A stretch of 5,113 nt of DNA from Bdellovibrionales bacterium (GTDB lineage: Bacteria; Bdellovibrionota; UBA1018; CAIPTA01): assembly GCA_021730855.1 (NCBI GenBank), contig JAKFYM010000391.1, forward strand, positions 1 through 5,113, written 5' to 3'. A program made the position numbers and the translations under genes. Below are positions 1 through 5,086 of this stretch, in pieces. Every line of letters begins with the position of its first letter. The first letter of the stretch is position 1. The notes below the pieces were generated by a model that was given only the letters and a program-made list of their open reading frames with translations, was not told the origin of the DNA and made no database searches.

Positions 1-277
1 GCCCATCTTTATTGCGCCAGTCGATTTCGCCGGCGGCGAAGGCGGCGGTCAGGCCGGGCTTGGTGGAGAAGCTGACGCTCTCGTCTATCATTACTTTTTG
101 TTTGTAGCCGAGGATTTTCTGCACGGCCGGAAGGTCTAGCCGGTTGAGCCAGTTGTCTTTGGCTTTCCATTCGCGCGCGGCTTGTGGGTGATTGTTGATG
201 GAATCCACGTCGATGATTGCGGCTTGGGCGAAAATCGAGGTGCTGAAAAATACGAAAGAAATGAATAAGCGAAACAT
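1..277 (-). CDS. Secreted papain-family (C1) cysteine peptidase, cathepsin-B-like propeptide, partial (N-terminal 92 codons)
   Basis: Only the N-terminus is present; the frame stays open to the left edge. Residues 1-19 form a signal peptide (Arg3, hydrophobic core, Ala-Gln-Ala end), so the product should be exported. Residues 24-58 resemble the cathepsin B propeptide (Propeptide_C1): an Asn-His stretch, a Trp-Lys-Ala core (37-39), then Asn-Trp, Leu-Asp-Leu and a Lys-Ile-Leu-Gly end. In eukaryotic cathepsin B the matching segment is an 'INxxxxxWxAGxNF' stretch ending in 'LKxLCG'. Residues 85-88 (Ile-Asp-Trp-Arg) match the 'DWR' that opens the mature domain of C1 peptidases. The expected catalytic 'QGxCGSCWAF' would come about 10-20 residues later, beyond the window, so activity cannot be judged. 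The ATG at 277 has a strong Shine-Dalgarno sequence. The gene starts 45 nt after the antiporter stop on the same strand, so co-transcription is likely. Family assignment is recognition from sequence, moderately sure. Confidence 0.72.
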   Translation of the reverse strand, partial: MFRLFISFVFFSTSIFAQAAIIDVDSINNHPQAAREWKAKDNWLNRLDLPAVQKILGYKQKVMIDESVSFSTKPGLTAAFAAGEIDWRNKDG

Positions 278-284
278 GGTTACC

Positions 285-292
285 CCCTCCTT
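285..292 (-). promoter_or_regulatory. Shine-Dalgarno site of the peptidase gene
   Basis: On the minus strand AAGGAGGG lies 7 nt upstream of the ATG at 277. It is the strongest ribosome-binding site in the window and fixes the start of the left-edge gene. Confidence 0.75.
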
Positions 293-322
293 GGATGGTC
301 CAAAAAGAGTAGCAGAGAGGGA

Positions 323-2548
323 TTAGGTTGGTGAAGGGGATTTACGCACTTCGCGAATCAGGTTGCGATCGCCCACGATCCAAATGAGGTCCCCGGCCTG
401 GAGCACGGTGGTGGAATCAGGGTTGAGCATGCGCTGGCCTTCGCGCTCCAGCCCCACGATGAGGCCATTGACGGCCTCGCGCAGGCCACAATCGCGAATT
501 GTCTTTTGTATGAATTTATCAGAGGCATGAAGCACGAGCGAGGTGAGCCCAAAGGATTCTGGACGGGAGGGCGGTCGCTCGCTGGGTTTTGTTTCCACCA
601 CGGCTTTCACGCTGGCGAGCTGGTCATCGGTGCCGATGAAAAAGAGTTTGTCGTAGGGAAGCAAGAGATCGTTGCGCTTGGGCGCGAGGATGCGACTCTC
701 TCCTCTTTCGATCATGGCGATGGTCACGCCATAGGTTTCTTTGAGTCCGGAGGCCTGCAGGGTTTTGGCCACTAGAGGGGAGTTTGGCGAGAGAATGAAC
801 TCGGCTAAATTGGCGCTCCAGGGCGCGAGCTCGGGCTTGGCCTCTTCCTTTTTTTCTTCTTTTCCGCGCAGGTTGGAAACAAAGCGTCCCTCCACGGCCC
901 GATAAAAGGGCTCCGAGTAGCGGCTGAAAAAAAGCGCGCCGAGGGCGGTGGCTAAAATAAGAAACACTCCGGAGAAAGCTAGGACCGAGGTGAATTCACT
1001 CACCACAAAGGCGGTGAGGATAGCGCCGATAAGGAACTGCACGAGGGAGATCCCGAGCTGGAGCCTCCGCAAGCGCTCGATGGTATCGGGCTGCCAGGCG
1101 GCGGCGTTGGCCGGACGTCCCATAAAAATTGCGGAAAGGAAAGGTGCCGAGAGGAGCAGGGCGAGGGCGCAAGCCACGAGGTGGACCGGGAAGTCCATCT
1201 GCATTCTTGGAAGGGCCCAGCGGCTTACGGCCAGGGTGATGGCGATCACTATGACCGCATTGAGGGCGATCTTGAGCCCGTACCCGCGCCACACGAGTTT
1301 TAGCACTTCATTTCCCTGGCCGGGCGACATCGCGGATTCATAACGGGAGAGGGCCGCTTTGAGGGTGGACGGCAATTTTCCTTCAAGCCAGTCACAAAAA
1401 GGACTCGAGTATTGAATTAAGTAAGGAGTCGTAAAGGTGGTGATGGCCGAAACCGCCACCGCAATCGGATAAAGAAATTCACTGGTTACTTTCAGAGTCA
1501 TGCCCAGGGTGGCGATGATGAAGGAGAATTCGCCGATTTGCGCGAGGCTCATCCCGGCCTGAACGGAATTTTTCAAACTGCTCCCGGAGAGCAGGGCGCC
1601 GATGGTGGTGCTCGCCAATTTCCCGAAAATCGTGACCGAAGAAATAAGGACCACAATCCAGAAATAGTCGGAGAGCACTCCGGGGTCGATCATCATCCCC
1701 ACCGACACAAAAAAGACAGCGGAAAAAAGATCCTTCACCGGCAGCATCAGGTGCTCGATGCGTTTGCCTTCGCGGGTTTCGGCTAGGAGGGAACCCATCA
1801 CGAAGGCCCCGAGGGCCGGAGAAAAGCCCACTTGGCTGGCGATGATCACCATCATGAGGCACAGGCCAATGGAAACGATGAGGGTGGTTTCATCGGAAAG
1901 CAGGGACTTGATACGCCCAAGGAGGATGGGCAGGAGGTAGATTCCGATGAGGAACCATAGGACAAGAAAAAAGCCGAGGCGGAGGGAGGAGTAGAGGAGG
2001 GCGGTGCCCGAGAGGGTCTGGGTTACGGCCACGGACGACAGCAGGACTAGCAAAAGAATGGCAATGAGGTCTTCTACGATGAGGGCGCCAAAAACTAGAG
2101 AGACAAAGGAACGCCCCTTGAGGCCGAGCTCGTCAAACGCACGGACGATAATGGTGGTGGAAGAGATGGAGAGGATGCCGCCCAAAAAGAGGCTGTCCAT
2201 CCTGGTCCAGCCTAAGATCTGGCCGGTGAGATACCCAAGGCCGAGCATGAAGAGGATTTCGAACGAAGCCGTGATGGATGCGCTCTTGCCCACCTTGGTG
2301 AGTTTTTTGAAGCTAAACTCTAGCCCTAGGCCGAACAACATGAAAATCACGCCAATTTCAGCCCAGATCGTGATGCTATGACGATCGCGCACCGTGGGGA
2401 GAAATGTAAAGTAGGGTCCCACGAGAAAACCGGCGATGAGGTAGCCGAGCACGACGGGCTGCTTCAATCGTTTAAAAAGTAAAGTGACAATGGCCGCGGT
2501 GATGAGAATGATCCCAAGATCTTGGATGAGGTCGGGAAGATGAGTCAT
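323..2548 (-). CDS. CPA2-family cation:proton antiporter (KefB/Na_H_Exchanger type) with two C-terminal RCK_C-like domains
   Basis: A 741-aa inner-membrane protein expected to exchange Na+ or K+ for H+. Residues 10-380 form the Na_H_Exchanger domain with about 12 helices. Recognisable parts are Pro31-to-Gly44 with the helix-2 GYLIAG pattern, SISSTTI (127-133), the ion-site helix with Glu159-Asp160, ALGAFVMGSLLAET (245-258) and AQIGEFSFI (336-344). Residues 415-545 add about four more hydrophobic segments not found in KefB/KefC. After a charged linker (561-575) come two RCK_C (TrkA_C)-like domains at about 580-652 and 668-736, each ending in a 'D.L..IG/VG' strand. There is no RCK_N Rossmann fold (no GxGxxG), so NAD(H)/glutathione gating of the KefC kind is not expected; the RCK_C pair may bind another small ligand. 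The ATG at 2548 has only a weak purine-rich AAGAAAG in front, so the start is good but not certain. Similar two-RCK_C antiporters are common in bacteria; the exact cation is unknown. Confidence 0.93.
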   Translation of the reverse strand: MTHLPDLIQDLGIILITAAIVTLLFKRLKQPVVLGYLIAGFLVGPYFTFLPTVRDRHSITIWAEIGVIFMLFGLGLEFSFKKLTKVGKSASITASFEILFMLGLGYLTGQILGWTRMDSLFLGGILSISSTTIIVRAFDELGLKGRSFVSLVFGALIVEDLIAILLLVLLSSVAVTQTLSGTALLYSSLRLGFFLVLWFLIGIYLLPILLGRIKSLLSDETTLIVSIGLCLMMVIIASQVGFSPALGAFVMGSLLAETREGKRIEHLMLPVKDLFSAVFFVSVGMMIDPGVLSDYFWIVVLISSVTIFGKLASTTIGALLSGSSLKNSVQAGMSLAQIGEFSFIIATLGMTLKVTSEFLYPIAVAVSAITTFTTPYLIQYSSPFCDWLEGKLPSTLKAALSRYESAMSPGQGNEVLKLVWRGYGLKIALNAVIVIAITLAVSRWALPRMQMDFPVHLVACALALLLSAPFLSAIFMGRPANAAAWQPDTIERLRRLQLGISLVQFLIGAILTAFVVSEFTSVLAFSGVFLILATALGALFFSRYSEPFYRAVEGRFVSNLRGKEEKKEEAKPELAPWSANLAEFILSPNSPLVAKTLQASGLKETYGVTIAMIERGESRILAPKRNDLLLPYDKLFFIGTDDQLASVKAVVETKPSERPPSRPESFGLTSLVLHASDKFIQKTIRDCGLREAVNGLIVGLEREGQRMLNPDSTTVLQAGDLIWIVGDRNLIREVRKSPSPT

Positions 2549-2614
2549 TCTTTCTTGCTAGCATAAGAAGCAAAAGGGCGCAATTTTCCAGCGCTAGATA
2601 AAGAGATTCTTATA

Positions 2615-2643
2615 AATAAAAATTATTTTCAAGAGGGAGGCAA
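2615..2643 (-). promoter_or_regulatory. Candidate sigma70-type promoter for the antiporter gene
   Basis: On the minus strand TTGCCT (2643-2638) and TTTATT (2620-2615) are separated by 17 nt, each matching 4 of 6 consensus bases. They sit in the only AT-rich stretch of the 157-bp gap before the antiporter and would give a leader of about 60 nt. A second -35-like TTGAAA lies just downstream, so the precise site is uncertain. Confidence 0.25.
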
Positions 2644-2660
2644 TGGCCCGGAGCGGGGAT

Positions 2661-2691
2661 TTTTTAAACCGGATCCCTGGGTGGGATCCGG
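2661..2691 (-). terminator. Probable terminator hairpin after the outer-membrane barrel gene
   Basis: A perfect 9-bp inverted repeat (CCGGATCCC at 2669-2677, GGGATCCGG at 2683-2691) with a 5-nt loop begins 15 nt past the stop codon of the minus-strand barrel gene. On that strand the stem is followed by TTTAAAAAAT, a weak U-tract, so intrinsic termination is likely but may be leaky. It separates the barrel gene from the antiporter gene on the same strand. Confidence 0.55.
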
Positions 2692-2705
2692 CCTGCAAAC
2701 GCTTT

Positions 2706-3269
2706 TTAGAACCAATATTTAATCGAGCCGTTGATGCCAAAGGAATTGGGATTTCCGCTACCCGTCATAAAGAGGTAGTCGGCATCAAGCCCGGCGGTCA
2801 CGCGAGTGTCGATGGGAAAATCCACGCCTAGAACCGGAGCTACGCCCAGGAAGATGTGGTTGCTGTCGCCAATCTTGGTGAAAACGGGACCAGCTTTTAT
2901 CCCGGCATAGCTATATCTCAAGACGGGAATCTCGCCGGCGAAATTATAGGTGGCCTTGCCCAGGAGGCGGTTCTGGGTCACTTCTTCATTGAATCCGGGA
3001 GCGATGCTGCGGTCGGAGGACATTCTGGTAAACTGCATGGCCACGCCAATAGGTACCACCGGTTGGAGGCCCACGTCGATGCCGTAGGCGGCGGCGGTGT
3101 CGTAGTTATCATTTGGAATCGAGGGGCCGATCAGAATCCCAAAGTGGGGCTTCATTTCGGCTTTGGTTTCTGCCACGTAGGGTTTCGTAAAAACGGCATT
3201 TTCGTCTTCAAGAGCCCAGGCAAGTGGGGAGGCGCAAAGGAGACTAAGGGAGAGAAATAAAGTTTTCAT
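2706..3269 (-). CDS. Small outer-membrane beta-barrel protein, predicted eight-stranded
   Basis: A 187-aa exported protein. Residues 1-19 are a signal peptide (Lys2, Leu/Ser-rich core, Ala-Trp-Ala cleavage site). The mature 168 residues contain alternating hydrophobic/polar stretches typical of membrane beta-strands, for example at 42-50, 61-70, 72-82, 98-109, 118-129, 139-149, 155-168 and 176-187, with Gly- and Asn-rich turns. The chain ends in Ile-Lys-Tyr-Trp-Phe; a terminal Phe after alternating aromatics is the classical signal read by the BAM complex. Size and strand count fit an OmpW/OmpX-like or generic eight-stranded barrel, but no family motif was recognised, so the role is unknown. 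An ATG 15 nt further upstream (3284) overlaps the Shine-Dalgarno AAAGGA (3276-3281). The ATG at 3269, six bases after that site and directly opening a signal peptide, is the better start. A hairpin terminator follows, so the gene is probably monocistronic. Confidence 0.88.
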   Translation of the reverse strand: MKTLFLSLSLLCASPLAWALEDENAVFTKPYVAETKAEMKPHFGILIGPSIPNDNYDTAAAYGIDVGLQPVVPIGVAMQFTRMSSDRSIAPGFNEEVTQNRLLGKATYNFAGEIPVLRYSYAGIKAGPVFTKIGDSNHIFLGVAPVLGVDFPIDTRVTAGLDADYLFMTGSGNPNSFGINGSIKYWF

Positions 3270-3275
3270 GGGGGG

Positions 3276-3281
3276 TCCTTT
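3276..3281 (-). promoter_or_regulatory. Shine-Dalgarno site deciding the barrel gene's start
   Basis: AAAGGA on the minus strand lies 6 nt before the ATG at 3269. The upstream in-frame ATG at 3284 overlaps this site and has no ribosome-binding site of its own, which argues for the shorter 187-aa product. Confidence 0.65.
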
Positions 3282-3284
3282 CAT

Positions 3285-3504
3285 ATGAGTTCAGGGCAAT
3301 AGAGGCAACATTGGCAATCTAAGTTAGCAACTCCCATGCCATCCACTTAGCTCTCGCTGCCGGATAAAATAAAATATATTTATATTCAGCCCTATTCTCT
3401 TGTTAGTAGGAGCAAGGGGCGGCAAAAATGCTGCTTCCGGTCGCATTGAAATTGGTAGAGGTGGGCAAAAAAAAAGGGGAAAAAAGGGACAGTTCGGTCT
3501 TTTC
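3285..3504. other. Divergent intergenic region: AT-rich tract and purine homopolymer tract
   Basis: No credible gene is seen between the divergent barrel gene and the secreted-protein gene. Positions 3364-3387 are almost pure A/T (TATATTTATATT-like) and probably serve as promoter or UP-type DNA for one or both genes. No single -35/-10 pair for the barrel gene stands out. Positions 3467-3488 are A9-G4-A6-G3, an unusually long purine run. Confidence 0.45.
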
Positions 3505-3533
3505 TTGATTTGGTTGATCGGTCTTGGAATACT
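3505..3533 (+). promoter_or_regulatory. Candidate sigma70-type promoter of the secreted four-Cys protein gene
   Basis: TTGATT (3505-3510), a 17-nt spacer and AATACT (3528-3533) each match 4 of 6 consensus bases. Transcription would begin near 3540, leaving a leader of about 15 nt that just includes the GGAG ribosome site. An inverted repeat, TTGATC (3514-3519) and GATCAA (3534-3539), brackets the -10 box and could be an operator. Confidence 0.4.
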
Positions 3534-3544
3534 GATCAAAACTC

Positions 3545-3548
3545 GGAG
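3545..3548 (+). promoter_or_regulatory. Shine-Dalgarno site deciding the start of the four-Cys protein gene
   Basis: GGAG is 6 nt before the ATG at 3555. A longer reading from a TTG at 3510 has no comparable site and overlaps the predicted promoter, so the ATG is preferred. Confidence 0.6.
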
Positions 3549-3554
3549 ATCTAC

Positions 3555-3950
3555 ATGCCGTTCTTATTTTTGTTTTTGTTCGTGCCCATGGCCTTTGCGC
3601 ATCCAGTTCTGGATGTAGGGCCATTGCGCCCCGGAAAAACCACGGATCTCAAAATTGGCCGCCTGACGGCGACCTTAGTGGATGTCTCTAGAGGGCATAC
3701 AGTGAAGAAAGTAGTGGGGGATCTGGGCGATTGCCGCACCTGTATTCGCGGGGCTTCGTTACGGGGAGAGATCGGGATTCGCCTGATGGGAAGTGATTTA
3801 GAGAACTTAAAGGTGGCGAGAAAGAATGCTTCTTCTTCGGTGCAGATTGTTTCTTGTGCTCAGGGTGCAGCCGTAAAAAATGGCTCGTTCCACTGCGATT
3901 TTTTGCAGAATGGAAGGCTCTATAAGTTTTCTTTTCGGGTAGAGCGCTAG
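3555..3950 (+). CDS. Small secreted protein with four cysteines, unknown function
   Basis: A 131-aa product I do not recognise. Residues 1-15 look like a very short signal peptide: a Phe/Leu repeat core followed by Pro-Met-Ala-Phe-Ala, cleaving before His16. It has no Lys or Arg in its n-region, which is unusual. The mature chain of about 116 residues is basic and apparently beta-rich, with Gly-containing short strands. It has four cysteines: a C-x-x-C at 60/63 (Asp-Cys-Arg-Thr-Cys) and single Cys at 101 and 114. An even number in an exported protein suggests two disulfides; the C-x-x-C could alternatively be redox-active or metal-binding, but no thioredoxin fold is seen. The start is set by GGAG six bases upstream. 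The gene is transcribed away from the barrel gene and ends 13 nt before a bidirectional terminator, so it is probably monocistronic. No family assignment is offered. Confidence 0.82.
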   Translation: MPFLFLFLFVPMAFAHPVLDVGPLRPGKTTDLKIGRLTATLVDVSRGHTVKKVVGDLGDCRTCIRGASLRGEIGIRLMGSDLENLKVARKNASSSVQIVSCAQGAAVKNGSFHCDFLQNGRLYKFSFRVER

Positions 3951-3963
3951 CGGAAAAGAAAAC

Positions 3964-3983
3964 GCCCCCTTCCATAAGGGGGC
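3964..3983. terminator. Bidirectional intrinsic terminator between convergent genes
   Basis: A perfect 8-bp stem (GCCCCCTT at 3964-3971, AAGGGGGC at 3976-3983) has a 4-nt loop. It is followed by ATTTTAC on the plus strand and by GTTTTCTTTTCC on the minus strand. It lies 13 nt after the plus-strand stop and 15 nt after the minus-strand lipoprotein stop, so it can serve both genes. The minus-strand U-tract is the stronger. Confidence 0.85.
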
Positions 3984-3998
3984 ATTTTACAGGATGAT

Positions 3999-4556
3999 TT
4001 ATTGCTGACCCGTGCAACGAATTTGCACGCGGTCTGTGTTGTAGCAGCGGCGGAGGCTGCTCAAATAGTAGCGAGCATAGTCGTAGGAGTTGTTGCCGGC
4101 CACCACACGAACTTGTCCGGCAGCGCGAGCCTCAAAAGCCTGGTTAGGATCATTCGTAAAGCGTAGGTCGCTGCGAAGGCCGGAAGTTTGGTTGCCGGTG
4201 TAGACGCTTAGGTCACCCTCCACAAACATATAGAGAACGTCGAATTTCTTCACCACGATCGCGCCCGCGATCGTTTTGAGCGTTACTGTGGCACCATCAG
4301 CGACCATACCACCTACGCTAGCAAAGGACGTATAAACGGAGCAGGAGCCATCGGTTTCCACGCGGCCGGCCTCCATTTCACACCAGGACTTGAATTCGGA
4401 GAGCTGGGCAGGGCTGAGGGTGGACAATGGCGACACTGCGGACGCGGCGCCAGGGGTGCCGGCATTGCCGTTAGCACTAGTATTATTGTTTAAGCCGTTC
4501 GTATTGCCACAAGCCGACAATAAAGCCAGGCTGAGGGCGAGCAATGGGTATTTCAT
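3999..4556 (-). CDS. Putative outer-membrane lipoprotein, unknown function
   Basis: A 185-aa product with a type II signal peptide: Lys2, a Leu/Ala-rich core and the lipobox Leu-Ser-Ala-Cys (13-16). Cys16 would be lipidated. Gly follows rather than Asp, so Lol export to the outer membrane is expected by the E. coli rule. Residues 17-48 are a flexible Asn/Gly/Thr/Ala/Ser linker. The domain from about 49 to 185 is unrecognised. It holds two cysteine pairs, 59/72 and 171/181, spaced for two local disulfides, with beta-like segments at 88-120 and a Tyr-rich region (Ser-Tyr-Asp-Tyr-Ala-Arg-Tyr-Tyr, 157-164). The ATG at 4556 has AGGAG six bases upstream (4563-4567). The gene converges on the four-Cys secreted gene and shares its terminator. 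The structured repeats lie upstream of it, but no clear promoter was found in between. Confidence 0.87.
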   Translation of the reverse strand: MKYPLLALSLALLSACGNTNGLNNNTSANGNAGTPGAASAVSPLSTLSPAQLSEFKSWCEMEAGRVETDGSCSVYTSFASVGGMVADGATVTLKTIAGAIVVKKFDVLYMFVEGDLSVYTGNQTSGLRSDLRFTNDPNQAFEARAAGQVRVVAGNNSYDYARYYLSSLRRCYNTDRVQIRCTGQQ

Positions 4557-4562
4557 AGGTGA

Positions 4563-4567
4563 CTCCT
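4563..4567 (-). promoter_or_regulatory. Shine-Dalgarno site of the lipoprotein gene
   Basis: AGGAG on the minus strand is 6 nt before the ATG at 4556 and supports a start that opens directly into the lipoprotein signal peptide. Confidence 0.65.
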
Positions 4568-4667
4568 AAAATAGGTTCTTGTTTGTTGGCCGCCACAAAG
4601 CAATCCCCATACCAAAGCGGGAACGGGCCTTATTGCTGTGGTGGAGAGGCAGAGGCTGGCGATCTTT

Positions 4668-4696
4668 TTGACAGGTGGCAAGGGATTCCGTCTAAG
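4668..4696 (+). promoter_or_regulatory. Candidate sigma70-type promoter reading into the repeats
   Basis: A perfect TTGACA (-35, 4668-4673) is followed after exactly 17 nt by TCTAAG (-10, 4691-4696; 4 of 6 matches). No plus-strand gene follows inside the window. If active, it would transcribe the repeat copies from about 4703. The match could also be chance. Confidence 0.35.
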
Positions 4697-4750
4697 CCTT
4701 TCTTAGGGCAGTACCTATCACGAAATGCCGAACAGTCGGAAGGCCTCAGT

Positions 4751-4863
4751 GGATCTCACCCTCCGGGCCGCTTCGGTTGCTCAGCTCGCCCTCGTGGCGA
4801 GCTACCCCGCGCTAAATCGCTTCGCGATTCATCGCAGGTCGCACCCTCAGTTCGATCCCGCCC
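4751..4863. repeat. Structured repeat, copy A (reduced copy)
   Basis: Positions 4757-4865 match copy B at a constant offset of 222 bp with 6 mismatches in 109 bases and no indels. It contains hairpin 2 (AGCTCGCC 4783-4790 with GGCGAGCT 4796-4803, 5-nt loop) and hairpin 3 (AATCGC 4815-4820 with GCGATT 4824-4829, 3-nt loop). The outer stem of hairpin 3 (4806-4811 with 4833-4838) has one C-A mismatch. Of the closing stem only GGATC (4751-4755) and GATCC (4854-4858) remain, and the first hairpin of copy B is absent. Confidence 0.85.
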
Positions 4864-4937
4864 TTGAAGGGGTGGATAGATGAACCGTAGAAATTGGCTA
4901 TGACTAAGAGGATTTCACCTTCGTGTTTTGGTGGCTG

Positions 4938-5086
4938 AGGGCGGGATCCCCTCCGGACGCCTTCGCTTCCAGCGAAGCCACCCTCCGGGCCGCTTCGGTT
5001 GCTCAGCTCGCCTTCGTGGCGAGCTACCCCGCGCTAAGTCGCTCTGCGACTCATCGCGGGTCGCACCCTCAGTTCGATCCCGCCCT
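4938..5086. repeat. Structured repeat, copy B (complete copy), multi-hairpin element closed by an 11-bp inverted repeat
   Basis: AGGGCGGGATC (4938-4948) pairs perfectly with GATCCCGCCCT (5076-5086), enclosing 127 bp. Inside are hairpin 1 (CTTCGCT 4961-4967 with AGCGAAG 4971-4977), hairpin 2 (AGCTCGCC 5005-5012 with GGCGAGCT 5018-5025) and hairpin 3 (AGTCGC 5037-5042 with GCGACT 5046-5051). Hairpin 3 is extended by a second stem, CCCGCG 5028-5033 with CGCGGG 5055-5060, across 3-nt internal loops on each side. The whole could fold as a cloverleaf-like RNA or a cruciform. It may be a REP/BIME- or MITE-like non-coding repeat, or a structured RNA. It is not a tRNA. The family is not known to me. 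Confidence 0.85.

Noticed and set aside
289..306. Small TTGGA/TCCAA hairpin between the antiporter stop and the peptidase start as a terminator
   Set aside because: The stem is only 5 bp and on the transcribed strand is followed by the AAGGAGG ribosome site, not a U-tract.
948..2381. Several long plus-strand and off-frame open frames inside the antiporter gene
   Set aside because: They lie wholly within a gene with clear domain content and are antisense or frame shadows; their predicted proteins have no plausible domains.
3270..3284. Longer start (ATG at 3284) for the barrel gene
   Set aside because: That ATG overlaps the AAAGGA ribosome site, and using it adds five residues (MKGPP) before a signal peptide that already begins properly at 3269.
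3324..3624. Short minus- and plus-strand frames in the divergent intergenic region
   Set aside because: They read through the homopolymer and AT-rich tracts, lack ribosome sites, and overlap the predicted promoter and the start of the four-Cys gene.
4567..4575. TATTTT just upstream of the lipoprotein ribosome site as a -10 box
   Set aside because: A start site there would fall in or beyond the Shine-Dalgarno sequence, and no acceptable -35 lies 16-18 nt upstream.
4559..4867. Plus-strand 102-codon frame across copy A, and a similar 61-codon frame across copy B (4923-5108)
   Set aside because: The translations are low-similarity, Ser/Arg/Pro-rich readings of inverted repeats. Neither has a convincing ribosome site, and their sequence is dictated by hairpins.
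5061..5086. tRNA-like TTCGATC near the right end of the repeats, resembling a T-loop
   Set aside because: The bases on either side cannot form a 5-bp T-stem on either strand, there is no matching acceptor, D or anticodon arm, and the GATCCCGCCC segment instead pairs perfectly with 4939-4948.
4751..5086. CRISPR array
   Set aside because: Only two copies of a repeat over 100 bp long, with internal multi-hairpin structure and no regular short-spacer pattern.
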